Source: Puffinus mauretanicus
Lineage: Eukaryota; Chordata; Aves; Procellariiformes; Procellariidae
Assembly: GCA_023333565.1 (NCBI GenBank)
Contig: JAJKFH010002198.1
Span: forward strand, 744,001 to 808,000
DNA: 64,000 nucleotides
Direction of reading: 5' to 3'
Under the pieces are notes generated by a model, which was not told the origin of the DNA, did not search any database, and saw only the letters and a list, made by a program, of their open reading frames with translations. Shown one piece after another: positions 13,376-24,842 of the stretch. The first letter of the stretch is position 1; each line of letters begins with the position of its first letter. The translations under genes and the position numbers were made by a program.

Positions 13376-14751
13376 GGAAAGAGCAGGAGGTAGGGTTCTC
13401 TTCCCTTTGCCACTGTTTCCTAGGAACAGGCTGTTCCCCTCTTTCTTCACCTTTCTCAATATTTCTTTATTTCTTTAAATTTTATCTTGTTTATCACCCT
13501 CTGAATGTGCAATAAACTTTATCTATCACATATCCAGCAGAATATTCAATGTACATACAGCTTCTCAGATTCATAACTTCCACCTAACTGGAAGCTTCAA
13601 ATAGACTCCTTGCAAGGCATATTAATACAGCTGTTAGAGGAGCTCTGTTACCAGTGGCAAAGCATTCACAAAACAACTGTTACATCTTTGACCTCAAGGA
13701 AGACTTTCAAAATATCATTAAAAGGCAAGCCTAAGAATTGAAGTTCATAATTTTTGGACACAAAAAATCATATACTTCGATCAAGGTTTTAGAATTTCCC
13801 TTGTGCCAAACATCACTCATGCCTCATTGCTCCATAGGTGATAATTACTTCTTTTTCTGTATTCTCACAGGAGCTATTGAACTCTCCTCCCCCCTTTGCT
13901 AACATATCACCCTATCTTAGGACTACTAACTCCTACCTCTATTTTTTTTCAGACTGATGAATGTAATGAAATTAAACTCAGAGAAATTTTTCACAAGCTA
14001 TTTGAAGTTTGTTGTTTCTGTTTTCTGACGTGAAAAAAAAATCTGTGAAAAAATGCTTCTCTGTTTTTCCCATCTGTATCAGCTGGTCTAAAAAAATACA
14101 ATTCTTCTCCATTCAAACTATGACCACCATATGTTGTCTCCTAATGGAGAGACCTTCATTGATTTTGGTAAAAACCAGATGACTTTTTTGCCCTAATCTA
14201 GTTATGACCATATAAACCAGGACTATTCAATTGGAGGCCAGCAAGACAATTCCATCTGGTCTCTCTTCTTCCAGCAATACTTGTATATAACCTCTAAAGA
14301 TTTATTTGCCATCTGGCCAATGAATAAACTATTAGAATACAATCTGGCATCCAGTTTGTAATAAGTTGAGCAGTCCTGCAATATTCTGTGGATCTTAGAG
14401 TAAGACCATGACCTAACAACAACAGGAGAGAGGAATCTTGTGCGCATTGGGATGAAGCAGAAGCATGCAGCCATTACTTTTTTTAGCTGCAGAGGAAGCT
14501 TAACTGGAAATTGGACAGCTGGAAAACTCAGCACCCTCCTTCTTTCACCCACATGCTATGCATGCGTGTTTGAGTATGAATATAGCACAGCCTACCTTAG
14601 TAGCAAAAGTGTTGAATAAAAGAAGGAAGAGTCTGTCTTGAGTATTAGTTGTAGCTTTGAGGTGCCACAACTGTGATGATGGAGAAGATACCATCATGGT
14701 GGATTAGATTATGTCTATAAAGCACTGTGAGTGACATGTGCCCAGTTCATT

Positions 14752-14773
14752 CCGGGGCGGGGGGGAGGGGGGA
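14752..14773 (+). repeat. G-rich low-complexity patch
   Basis: Three long G runs are separated by single bases (GGGGC, a run of G, A, a run of G). It could adopt a G-quadruplex, but no function can be read from the sequence. Confidence 0.65.
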
Positions 14774-17700
14774 AGAATAGATCTATACAGTGAAATAAAA
14801 GGAACATGTCCCTAAAGCCAAATTGTGTTGATGGGCCTATGTCTACATTGCTTCAGGCTGGTTCCTTTTAGAGCACAGCAACTATTTATCACTTAGCTTA
14901 CATGGTATTCCTGTAGCCCTGAAACACAATTACTTTTATGTTCAAAGTATTTGAAATAACGTGAGGGATGTTCTACTTCCACCAAAATTTTGTTTTTATC
15001 ACATGGTACAGATGTTGTTTATGACAGGCCCTGAGGTGCTCTGGTTGCTGAGGATGGGATGGTAGAGAATTGTACAGGGTGGAGAGAGTCAAAACTGATG
15101 CAATCTTATGCTCACTCTTTTTCAGTGTGATATCTGATATGAGTTATCCCCAAATCAAGTGGGGATGCTTTGGAGAAAACTGGTCTGAACAGTCCAGGCA
15201 AAGCCTGGAGGAGAAAGAACAGCTAAGCATTATACACAGTCGGGGGTCAAGCACTCAGGTTTGATCCTTTTCATTTTACCATTGCAGGCATCATTGAGGT
15301 TTCTCTGCTAAGCAATTTTACAGACTAACTCTTTGGAAAACAAAAGGTCAGGAACACTGTGGAAGAAATCTATTATCATATTTGCAAGAGAGGACAGTCA
15401 AAGGGCTGTATTAGAAGGAAGAAAGAAGAATGTTTGGAGCACAGGAAGGAGAGCCCTATTCCTTTTGAAAGAGTGTGACTAGAAGGCAGGATGCAGAGAG
15501 CTGGAGAGGGAGACAAAGGTAAATAGAGGACAAAACCAAATAGATTGTATAAGAGAGAAGTATGTGCTAATAAGAGCACAGGAGGAGGAGAACCAGACAA
15601 AATTAATCAAGCTGGGAGCAAAGTGGAAGCTAGCTATAAAAGGTCGCAGCAAGGCATGCTCATGGGATTCAATGAGGTTTTAAAGAAGGCAGGTGAGTCT
15701 CTCTGCAGAGAGTTGTAGACAGCTGGAGGAAGATAAGAATTTAGTCCACAGGATCATGGGGATAGAGGGAAAGTGGCATGTTTAGGAGCAGTAAGATAGG
15801 AGGACCTCCTATGTTATTTTTTAATAATAATTAAAAAAGGTATCTTGGGCTTGAAGAGGGCTAAGTGAAAGTGTTACTGGTTAGCTGTAACTAGCTATTG
15901 GCCTCATTTAGTCTCAGTACTAACCAGACCTCTGATGTACCTGATACACACTCTGATGGCTTTCTTCCTCTCTTACTGGCTTTACTTAGTCAATTGAATT
16001 GAAGCTCTACTTGATGTATGAGCTTAGGCACAGCTTTACGTTGAAGCTGACAGTATCCCAATACAAGGGCCCACTATCAGTGTAATAGGAAGTGTCTGAA
16101 ACCTGAGTTGAGGACACTGAAAGAACAAGGGTAGACATGTCTTTAATTGTAAGCATCAAACATTTAGGTTGTAGATGAGCTCAAGTTGGAGTTCTCTGAT
16201 TCAATCTGGAGATCTCCACCACTTGGATAGCTCTGCTGCTCCTCAGAATCAACCTCTAATCACTCTGGTTGACCCTGCAGCATTTGCTAACAATCCTTGA
16301 AGTTAGTTCGAAACCACATCTGACTCTTCAAGCTCCAAGAAAAGTGAGGGCATCAGGATGGATGGATGACTCAGTGTAAACACACTGCCTTCAGAAATAA
16401 TGCTGAAGTCGCAACATCAGTATAATCTTACGGAAACACTGTCCAGCACAGGAAATTAGCAGCATAAATGACGTGGCTTAGATTACTTGTAGCCAGATAT
16501 ATGACTTGATGACAATCTCTTCAGTCAGAATTAACAATCATATGGTCACTTCATTCTTTTTATTTCAACATGTCAATCACAGTTGGGAAGGATCCCCATC
16601 CTCCACCCCCCTTCCAAAATAGTATTGGGAATAAGCATAGACACTGTGCTTTGGTTGGTGATATAGGAGATCTCTACTGCAATATTATTACTACTAGTTC
16701 ATTTTGAAGCCTACTATTAAAAAGTAAGGTGAAAGGATGGTGAAGTAAGATATGTGTAGGGAGAGGAGAGACACGAGGAAGTATTTCCAGGCATTGATAG
16801 GATTCACCCTGCCCTCCCCATCACTGATACAATGCACATCTTTGCATGTTTTGCTCCCCATATGCATTTGTCACCCTAAGTTGGTTGAAAGATCTGTTGC
16901 TCTCTCACACCATGCTCCCACACTGCCTCCTCTCTGACTCCTGTGTCAAGAGGCTGCACCCTTTATCACATCCTTTTATTACAAAAGGATTCAGCTATGT
17001 ATCCAAAGAATTTTAAAACTGAGAGAAATAGATGATTTTGGTAAGCAGGAAATACTTTTGCCCTGTTGCTGCTTGCACACAGCTGTGGGTATTAGCAAGT
17101 AGTGCAATCCAATAGGAGTAGGTGTGTAGGGAGAAGCAGTTGGTGCTGAGGACCCAATGCCCAGTGTGCTGGAGGTGCATTCCTGTAGGGCATCTTTCAG
17201 TTCAGTTTCATACAAGAAGTATTTCGTATATAATACAGCTGCTCTGTGATGTGAGCCAAAGCATGATATATAGAGCATGAACAAGAGATTTACTTCAAAA
17301 GCACACTCTTCAGCTAAACTGAAATGCTAATGTAAACATTCCCAGTGTAAGCTGAGTGACTTCACAAATGCCAATGAATTTACATGGTGCAAGAACAAAT
17401 GCGAAAATGGGATATAGGCAAATAAAGACAGGGAGAAGAGAGCAAGCATTTGCAATTGAGACAAGGAGGCACAAAACCTCTAAAAGAACAGCTGTCTGAT
17501 ACACAACAGACAACTTTGTCAGTGGCAGCAGATATTCCTGTGCAGATCCTGCTGTTATTATTTTCTTGTGCATCTTGTGAATATATATTGTAAGTGTGAA
17601 GGGGGATCTATCAATCTATAACATACATTGAGCCACAGCCTAGAATAAAATAATTCACGCAGTGCTAGGATCAAAATTATATATGGAAAGATGCCAACGA

Positions 17701-19294
17701 GTTAAAGGTCTATATTCTCTTTTCAAATCACTTTTGCAGGACTGTGAAGCCCTTGGCTCTGATGGAGTTTCTCCTGGCTTTCATTGTTATATGAGACAGC
17801 ATATCCAAAAATGTCTTCATATTAATGTCAACTTCTCTACCTTCTGTCTGTGTTTTTTTAGTTAGGAGATATTCCGAAGGGGCATCTTAATCTGTTTACA
17901 GTATAAACAAATACCTATGGAATTAAACTTTAATTTTTAAAATAATTTGAATGCGTTTCTGGCTCTTCAAATCAGCATTCCAGATTTCATAATGCACAGA
18001 TTGTGTGCACAAATAAATTCTTCCATGTATTTACAATATCAGGATAGAACTCATGAAAGAAGCTGCTATATAGGGCAGAAGTAATTATTGTAAATTAGTT
18101 AAAATATTAGCTACAATTCCATGACTGAAATCAGAACCGTTCACTGTTTTGTTTAACTTTTCTGTTGTTTAAGAATTTGTTTAATTCCCTTTACCATTTC
18201 ATTTCGCATGTGCCAAAATCCTGAATACTTAGAATTCTGCATACAGCAGATGATATCGGATAAATTTAAAATCCATTTTGGTGTATTCTCTTTCTGAGAT
18301 CATAATGTTTCTTTTATATTTACGTTACATACACAGGGTACCCCAATCAATAATTGTGAAAATATATGGACTTCTATATAAATTTTATGACCAGAAGAAA
18401 CAGTTATGTCACTACTTTTTAGTAAGATTTTTAATACAAAAGACATAACTTAGTCATTGCCTTTTCAAATACCAAAGCAATATTTAGTGTGCTGCTGAGC
18501 AATATCTAGTGAGAACAGAAAGAGACAACTTTCCAGAGCTGTCGTGAAACCTTTTTTATGAAACTGTAATATAATTTTGCAATTTTAATTTAGTTTTGCC
18601 TTTGAGGAGTAAGTATCTATGTGACTATACTCCACCTGGAAACTTCAAAGCCTGCTTTTATGTGAAGCAGCACATATGAGAGGAAAATCTGTTCTTTCTG
18701 AGTACATATTTGTTCCTTCCCATTTCTCGTCTCCATTAGTCGAAGGTCAGAGTTCTTACTGACCAAATATGTTTGTTGCTTTTTGATCATGAAAAAGCAT
18801 AGTAACTGCTGTAAATAATGTTAAAATAAAATTTAATTTAATTTTATACATAAGTCAGTTACAAGATTTTTTTTAACACCTGTCATTTCAATAACATCAG
18901 TAATTTTCAGATTTTTTCCTGAACTCTTCAGCTTGCTTTGGTGAACCAAAAAGCATCTTCTTGTCAGTCTTTGAAATATGATGGTCCTTTATATGAGATA
19001 GATATTATGTTACAAGACTTTTGACAAGACTGCATTGAATTGGCACAAAACCATAATATTTTGCCATAACTTTTCTTAATCTTAATTATCTTGTAAGAAT
19101 TTTCTAATATTAAAACAGCCATTCTAGATGAATGACATGAACAGTTTGCTAACGTTTGTCTGACGCAAGTAGTCCTTTCATAAACACTATCCAGCCTTTC
19201 TGTTTGAGCAAAAGTGCAATGTTTGTCATATGCAAGGCTCATGTTGCCTTTTCTAATCCCTGAACTGCTGGTGGTTATCAGCAGTACATTCGGG

Positions 19295-19540
19295 CTGCTA
19301 GTAATAATGCTACTGAACTGATACTTGTTTAATACCCAAAACATTTCTCACACAGAGTCCAAAATTGGCTTAATCAAAGTATTTTTCCCAGGTATTAGAG
19401 ACAGCAGTGCAATCAGCCTGCTAGTAATAATGCTACTGAACTGATACTTGTTTAATACCCAAAACATTTCTCACACAGAGTCCAAAATTGGCTTAATCAA
19501 AGTATTTTTCCCAGGTATTAGAGACAGCAGTGCAATCAAC
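19295..19540. repeat. 123-bp tandem duplication (two copies)
   Basis: Copy 1 spans 19,295-19,417 and copy 2 spans 19,418-19,540. Both begin CTGCTAGTAATAATGCTACT and end TGCAATCA(G/A)C. I see one difference, a G/A one base before the end of the unit. The flanks are not repeated and the unit matches no transposon I know. Near-identity implies a recent event or a sequence-assembly duplication. Confidence 0.95.
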
Positions 19541-20650
19541 TGATATGATCACTGAATCTTTCACATGTTTATGGAAACTTGATTATCTCCAGGTTAAAAC
19601 TTAGCGATTCGTTGGTGTTGGCTTTCGAGCTATTTGTTAATTTTTTTCCCTTTATTTCCCTTAGTAATCAGCTCTGAGAATTAAATTTACATTAGGCATT
19701 CACTATTCGTAGGTGATAAGAAGTTCCTTCTAGTTAGGTCAGACTTCTTTCCTTTCTTCTTACATTTTTCTCACATATATGTAACTAAATACTCTAGATC
19801 CACTGGCAGTAGCTTTCTCAGTTTTCCAGCAGGCAGTTTTGAATTCAACCAAAGCACCATTTTGCTTTTCAAAGCTAAGTATGATTAGCACACTTTGAGT
19901 CCAAAAGGTTAGTTAGATGTAGAGTTGCCATATGGTACTCTGTGAATGACTGCATGTATTGTATGTACAATTGGAGCATGATTAGACTAATAGCTGCTTG
20001 TATTCATTAACTGTAGTAGCAGAAATGTAGTAAAAACAAAGATACTTTACTCCTGATTATAAGTAGTGCACAGTTGAATGATAACAAACTCAAATGGTCA
20101 CTGATTTGTTTGGTTCTTTATGTTAACAATTTGGATAGGTTAAGATAACTTAAGATGGCTATAAACCAATGTTTATTGGTTTCTAAAATGTGTGATCTGC
20201 TTGAATTCTTAAATAAAACAACTTCCCAAATCTTGGCCAGTATAATCAAAATATCACTTTCAACAGATAACATAGTCCTAGGTTTTCTGAGAGGCATAGA
20301 CTTGTTTACCGTTGCCTAGAATGAACAATTTAGATTACATAATACTTCTAATATTGATATATGTACCATCTGAATGAATTAAAGATTGTGTATAGCAAAA
20401 AATGCACCTATTTCTAGTTAGATGCTGTGGTTTCTTCTACTTCCATCCTGTTATTGTAAAAGAAGGGTCTCCTGCTTTCGGAGATAGAAGTTGCATGCAT
20501 AGTCTCATCTGACACTCTTTAGTTATACTAGAAGTTTTTTCATCAGCTATGTTTTATCGTATATATAATGACACTGATTCCAACAATGCTCTCTCTCTTC
20601 ACAGAAGATATATCATAAATTTGTAAATTCATTGTGTTCCTCATAATTCT
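19541..20650. other. AT-rich non-coding DNA
   Basis: No gene, RNA or repeat was recognised between the tandem duplication and the next CR1 element. Confidence 0.5.
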
Positions 20651-21505
20651 GAGGGACAGGATGCCATCCAGAGGGACCTGGACAAGCTTGAGAAGTGGGC
20701 TCATGTGAACCTCATTAGGTTCACAAGGCCAAGTGCAGGGTCCTGCACCTGGCTTGGGGCAACCCCCGGTATCAATACAGGCTGGGGGATGAAGGGATTG
20801 AGAGCAGCCCTGCCAAGAAGGACTTGGGGATGCTGGTGGATGAAAAGCTGGACATGAGGCAGCAATGTGCGCTCGCAGCCCAGAAGGCCAACCGTATCCT
20901 GGGCTGCATCAAAAGAAGCGTGGCCAGCAGGTTGAGGGAGGTGATTCTGCCCCTCTACTCTGCTCTGGTGAGACCGCACCTGGAGTACTGCGTCCAGCTC
21001 TGGAGTCCTCAGCACAGGACAGATGTGGACGTGTTGGAGCGGGTCCAGAGGAGGGTCACGAAAATGATCAGGGGGATGGAACGCCTCTCCTGTGAGCACA
21101 CCCTGAGAGAGTTGAGGTTGTTCAGCCTGGAGAAACGGAGGCTTTGGGGAGATCTTATTGCGGCCTTTCAATTTTTAAAGGGGGCTTATAAGAAAGATGA
21201 GGACAAACATCTTAGTAGGGCCTGTTGCGACAGGACAAGGGGGAATGGTTTTAAACTGAAAGAGGGTAGATTTAGACTAGATATAAGGAAAAAATTTTTT
21301 ACGATAAGGGTGGTGAAACACTGGAACAGGTTGCCCAGAGAGGTGGTAGATGCCCCATCCCTGGACGCATTCAAAGTCAGGTTGGACAGGGCTCTAAGCA
21401 ACCTCCTCTCGTTAAAGATGTCCCTGCTTACTGCAGGGGGGTTGGACCAGATGACCTGTAAAGGTCCCTTCCAACCCAAACTGTTCTATGATTCTATGAT
21501 TCTTG
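20651..21505 (+). mobile_element. CR1 LINE, 5'-truncated, sense, with ORF2 C-terminal remnant
   Basis: This is the clearest single CR1 copy in the left half. It begins within ORF2 at the block encoding [14 protein letters not shown] lost base in GGTTCACAAGGCC (CR1 normally has TTCAACAAGG) shifts the frame. From about 20,824 a long frame then runs through the post-RT region: [80 protein letters not shown] and [19 protein letters not shown]. The element ends with GGTTGGACCAGATGACCTGT, CCCTTCCAACCC and the duplicated tail unit TTCTATGATTCTATGATT. The RT palm motifs are missing, so the copy is dead on arrival. Its good preservation makes it younger than the relics at 4.1, 10.4 and 44.8 kb. Confidence 0.96.
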
Positions 21506-21715
21506 CAAGAAGTATCTCTCTGGTAAGCATTTCCCTTCACTCTTGCCTTAGACATACAGTTTTATATGTAGAGGTGAGTAGGTGTTGTGCCCTGTTAACC
21601 AAATGAGTGTCACTGTACCAGCAGGCTGCCTTCATTTTTTATTACTTTCTCATCTTCTTGTTATTGGAAAACAGGTCAATAGTAAAAAAGTGAAGTAGTC
21701 TGGGACCAAGATTTG
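21506..21715. other. Short non-coding spacer
   Basis: Unique sequence between the CR1 tail and a palindromic element. The open frame of the CR1 runs on to 21,606 by chance. Confidence 0.5.
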
Positions 21716-21778
21716 ATTCCTGTAGGAAGGAGTTGAAATCAAATCAATTGATTTGATTCTCATAGGGCCTACAGGAAT
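21716..21778. repeat. 63-bp nested palindrome (long imperfect hairpin)
   Basis: The outer arms ATTCCTGTAGG (21,716-21,726) and CCTACAGGAAT (21,768-21,778) are exact reverse complements. Between them sits a 22-bp perfect palindrome at 21,737-21,758 built from AATCAAATCAA and its complement. About ten unpaired bases separate the two stems on each side. It is too small to encode anything. It could be a miniature inverted-repeat element remnant, a structured RNA or chance. Confidence 0.8.
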
Positions 21779-24731
21779 TATGCCTGATGATCTTTGTATC
21801 TGAGTTAGCACTACATTTCAAAACGTATCACTGGGTTTCAATCTACTTACCATATGCAGTCTTAATATTGTATTGATTTAGTTTATTAACTTTGCTTTTA
21901 GTCAAAGTGCAAGTCTTCAATCAGTCTTGCCTATACCTCTATGTGCTAACTTTATGACCTTATCAATAAAAAACATGTCTATTTATTTTAACTGAATATT
22001 TCTTCTAACCTGCATAATAAGAATGGCTTTGATGTAGTAATCACCCAGGAAGCTTTTTTATTCTTTACACTGTTTGTAGGCAATAGGAAATTTAAATTAA
22101 TGAATGAATGTCTTTCTTACTTTTTTGGTGAGACCAGGAAATCAAGGTGCCACTTTTTTTTCCTTGTGTCCTCTACAGCTCAAACCAAAGCTCAAACAAG
22201 CCTTAGCTGTGATCTGAAATAATTAATGGAGCACTGAATAACCAGTTAAAACACATTCTCTATGAGGATTGGTAAATATACAGCAAAGTGAGAGATTACA
22301 CTATTGCATAGTTCATGGCTTCTCAGTGATCTGTTTAGGAGTTTTTTATTTTCATCAAAAATGAAAATAAAAGAGAAAAAAATGTGTTTTCAGGACTATG
22401 CACAAGTTCTTCAGATTTTACATGCCCTGAAACAATGAATTTTTCATTGTTCTCCTTACATACACACAGAAGAATCTTTGCTGAGCAAAATGATTATGGG
22501 TGATACAAAATAAACATTAAAGCAACCAAAATCACATATACATGAACTCTGGAGAGCATCATCTGTCAGTGTTGTGATATTTTAATGAATTACTTAAGAT
22601 AATTGATGCAATTAAAACATTTCAGCCTGATCTTTTCTGTAAGGGTAATCTTCAGTTTAAAAATATCTAATGTAATTGGGTCATTTTTGATGAAGGACAA
22701 GTGTTGGATTATGCCAGTACTTTGAGGTTAAGCAGAGACTGAGGTTTCCTCAAAAGAGAAACACAGGTCTCGATAATTTTTTAAAACAGAAAGATTCTAG
22801 GCATATTTTTCTACAGATGCTGCAAAGGAATCACAATTTAGATTATACCATGTTTCTATGTTTCGGCAGTTGGGTGCGGATAGAGTGCCCCTTCTCAGGC
22901 TTCTGTGAATTATGCTCAAGTCTTTACATAATCAGAACTTTTATTGCAATCAATTAGGCTCAAAGCCTGGTCTAATTCTTTGCTTTTTTGAGGAAGCAAA
23001 TACAGCCTGATTTACATAAAATACTGCAGCATGTAAAGATGCCGATATGAATGAAGGAGATGGAGTTTATTTAAACTCTGAAGCTCTGTGGTTTTAGACT
23101 TTTTTTTTAATGTGGTTCTCATGTTTTAATTGACAGTGTTGAACAAGAAGAAAAGTCTCTTGTTAATTGAAATCTACTGTAAATTCCCATCAATGCCAGC
23201 AAAGATGCTGTAGTCCAGTGGATTTAATTGCTATATTATATTTAAAAAGAAAAGTATTAATATTCTGTTAAGGTTATCCTTTCCTTCACAATTTCTATTA
23301 GTTATTTTCCATCATGCAATTATGGATTAATTGCTTCCTAACACTTTTTAATATATCAGTGCTTTGTAATGGTTTGAATTTAGCAAAGAGGAGGTGCAGT
23401 CCATTACACATAATTAACATTGCCGCTATTAATACATTCATGACCAGTGTCAGGGAGGTCATTAGATTACAGGAATAGTCTCTAATAATTGCTCAGCACT
23501 AAGTTCTCCTGGGCATGTATGAACTGCAACTGCGTGTATAAATCCCTTGCTGCACTTCTCAAGGATCCTGCAAGCAGCATTGGATTAGATTTTGGAAAAA
23601 AAAATTCTTGTTCTACAAATACTATAATACAGAATATTTGGCAATTTTGACTCTAAACTTGTACTTCGTCAATGTCAAACAACAAGCATGACATGAACAA
23701 TAAGACTTCCAAACACTAAAGCAGAGCTATAAGCTCTGAATAACTTCTAACACATTTGCTACCCAAATCACCTTTGTTTATACAAAAGCAATGGGCCAAA
23801 TTTAGCCAGAGTATAGACTAAACTTTGCCAACTTAAGAAGAATTCAGACATTTTAGACTAGAGCTGAATGTCGTGCAAAGAGATATTTTCCCTACCTCTT
23901 CTAAGATGTTAGTTTTAAAAATGCATGCATGGCTGGAGGTTTGAGAAAGTTGTGCTGAAGCTGTGCAAGCCCTATGAGAATTTAAGCAGGATGAAATGGC
24001 AGGTTGCAAGGTTCACATTATAAGCTACATCCTGACTTCAGAAGTAAGCAGAGCAGACTTCATTATGACATCTGAAGTTCTGAAATTTGGAAAATATACA
24101 TAAACATTTTTTTCACCATCAAAAATCAAAGTAAAAACCTTAAAACAGAAAGAACCTAGCTTTCTTGTCAAACATATTTTGTTCTATATTTTGGTATAGT
24201 GCGTCTGTCTTTAGAAATTTTTCTATCTATCTTCATGATTTGTGTTTTAGCAAATTGTGCCAATATTTTGGTATTAAAATAAACTGATACATTAAAGACT
24301 GTTTAAAATAAAATAGTCTCATGTTTTCAGCGATTAAAAATCAATGTCATGGTCTTTTACCATCTTTCTATGCTCATTGATATTGCAAAGCTCAGGGAAA
24401 AGTAGGTGAGTAAAAAACCCCAAACTCTCAAAATATCAGCCTCCACACTGCAATGTGTAGTTTTTGTCATGCATGTTTTATACAGGAGATGTTCAGCAGT
24501 GTGGCTGGTTCATTAGCTCTGGGTTGTGCAATACCCAAGTATAAAGTTGGCCTCATTTTCATAGGTGCTTACAGCTCATAATGAAGTCTGTGTAATCTTG
24601 CATTTGCTGTACTGTTCTCTAAATCAGGTCAGCAGCTTTCAATAGGGATAGTAATTAAAAGGAGAGTGGTGATATGATGTTTAATTTGTCTGATAAATAA
24701 GCCTGTAATGTAAGTAGGGGGATATTCCTGT

Positions 24732-24756
24732 TGCTGAATGCTGAATGCTGAATGCT
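24732..24756. repeat. TGCTGAA heptamer repeat, three copies
   Basis: Three perfect 7-bp units followed by a partial TGCT. This is a minor tandem repeat. Confidence 0.85.
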
Positions 24757-24822
24757 TCTAACAACTCTTGACAAATCTAGTCAAAGAAAATAATATTCTA
24801 TAGCAAAAATGAAGAAAAAAAT

Positions 24823-24842
24823 TATACATACATGTATGTATA
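24823..24842. repeat. 20-bp palindrome in a TA/CA simple repeat
   Basis: TATACATACATGTATGTATA is its own reverse complement and runs into a TATATA stretch. It probably arose from microsatellite-like sequence. Confidence 0.75.

Larger units (their letters stand above)
12326..19294. other. Non-coding DNA with simple repeats, no gene seen
   Basis: Includes a (CT)n run at 12,456-12,472, a T-rich tract at about 13,338-13,375 and a G-rich patch at 14,752-14,773. Open frames up to about 126 codons (for example 18,964-19,344, minus) lack any recognisable motif. No assignable transposon was seen. Confidence 0.55.

Noticed and set aside
18964..19344. 126-codon minus-strand open frame partly inside the tandem duplication
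   Set aside because: No homology recognised, and the duplication does not preserve a meaningful second copy of the frame.
20701..21479. Minus-strand open frames of 156 and 97 codons
   Set aside because: They are antisense shadows of the CR1 ORF2 remnant.
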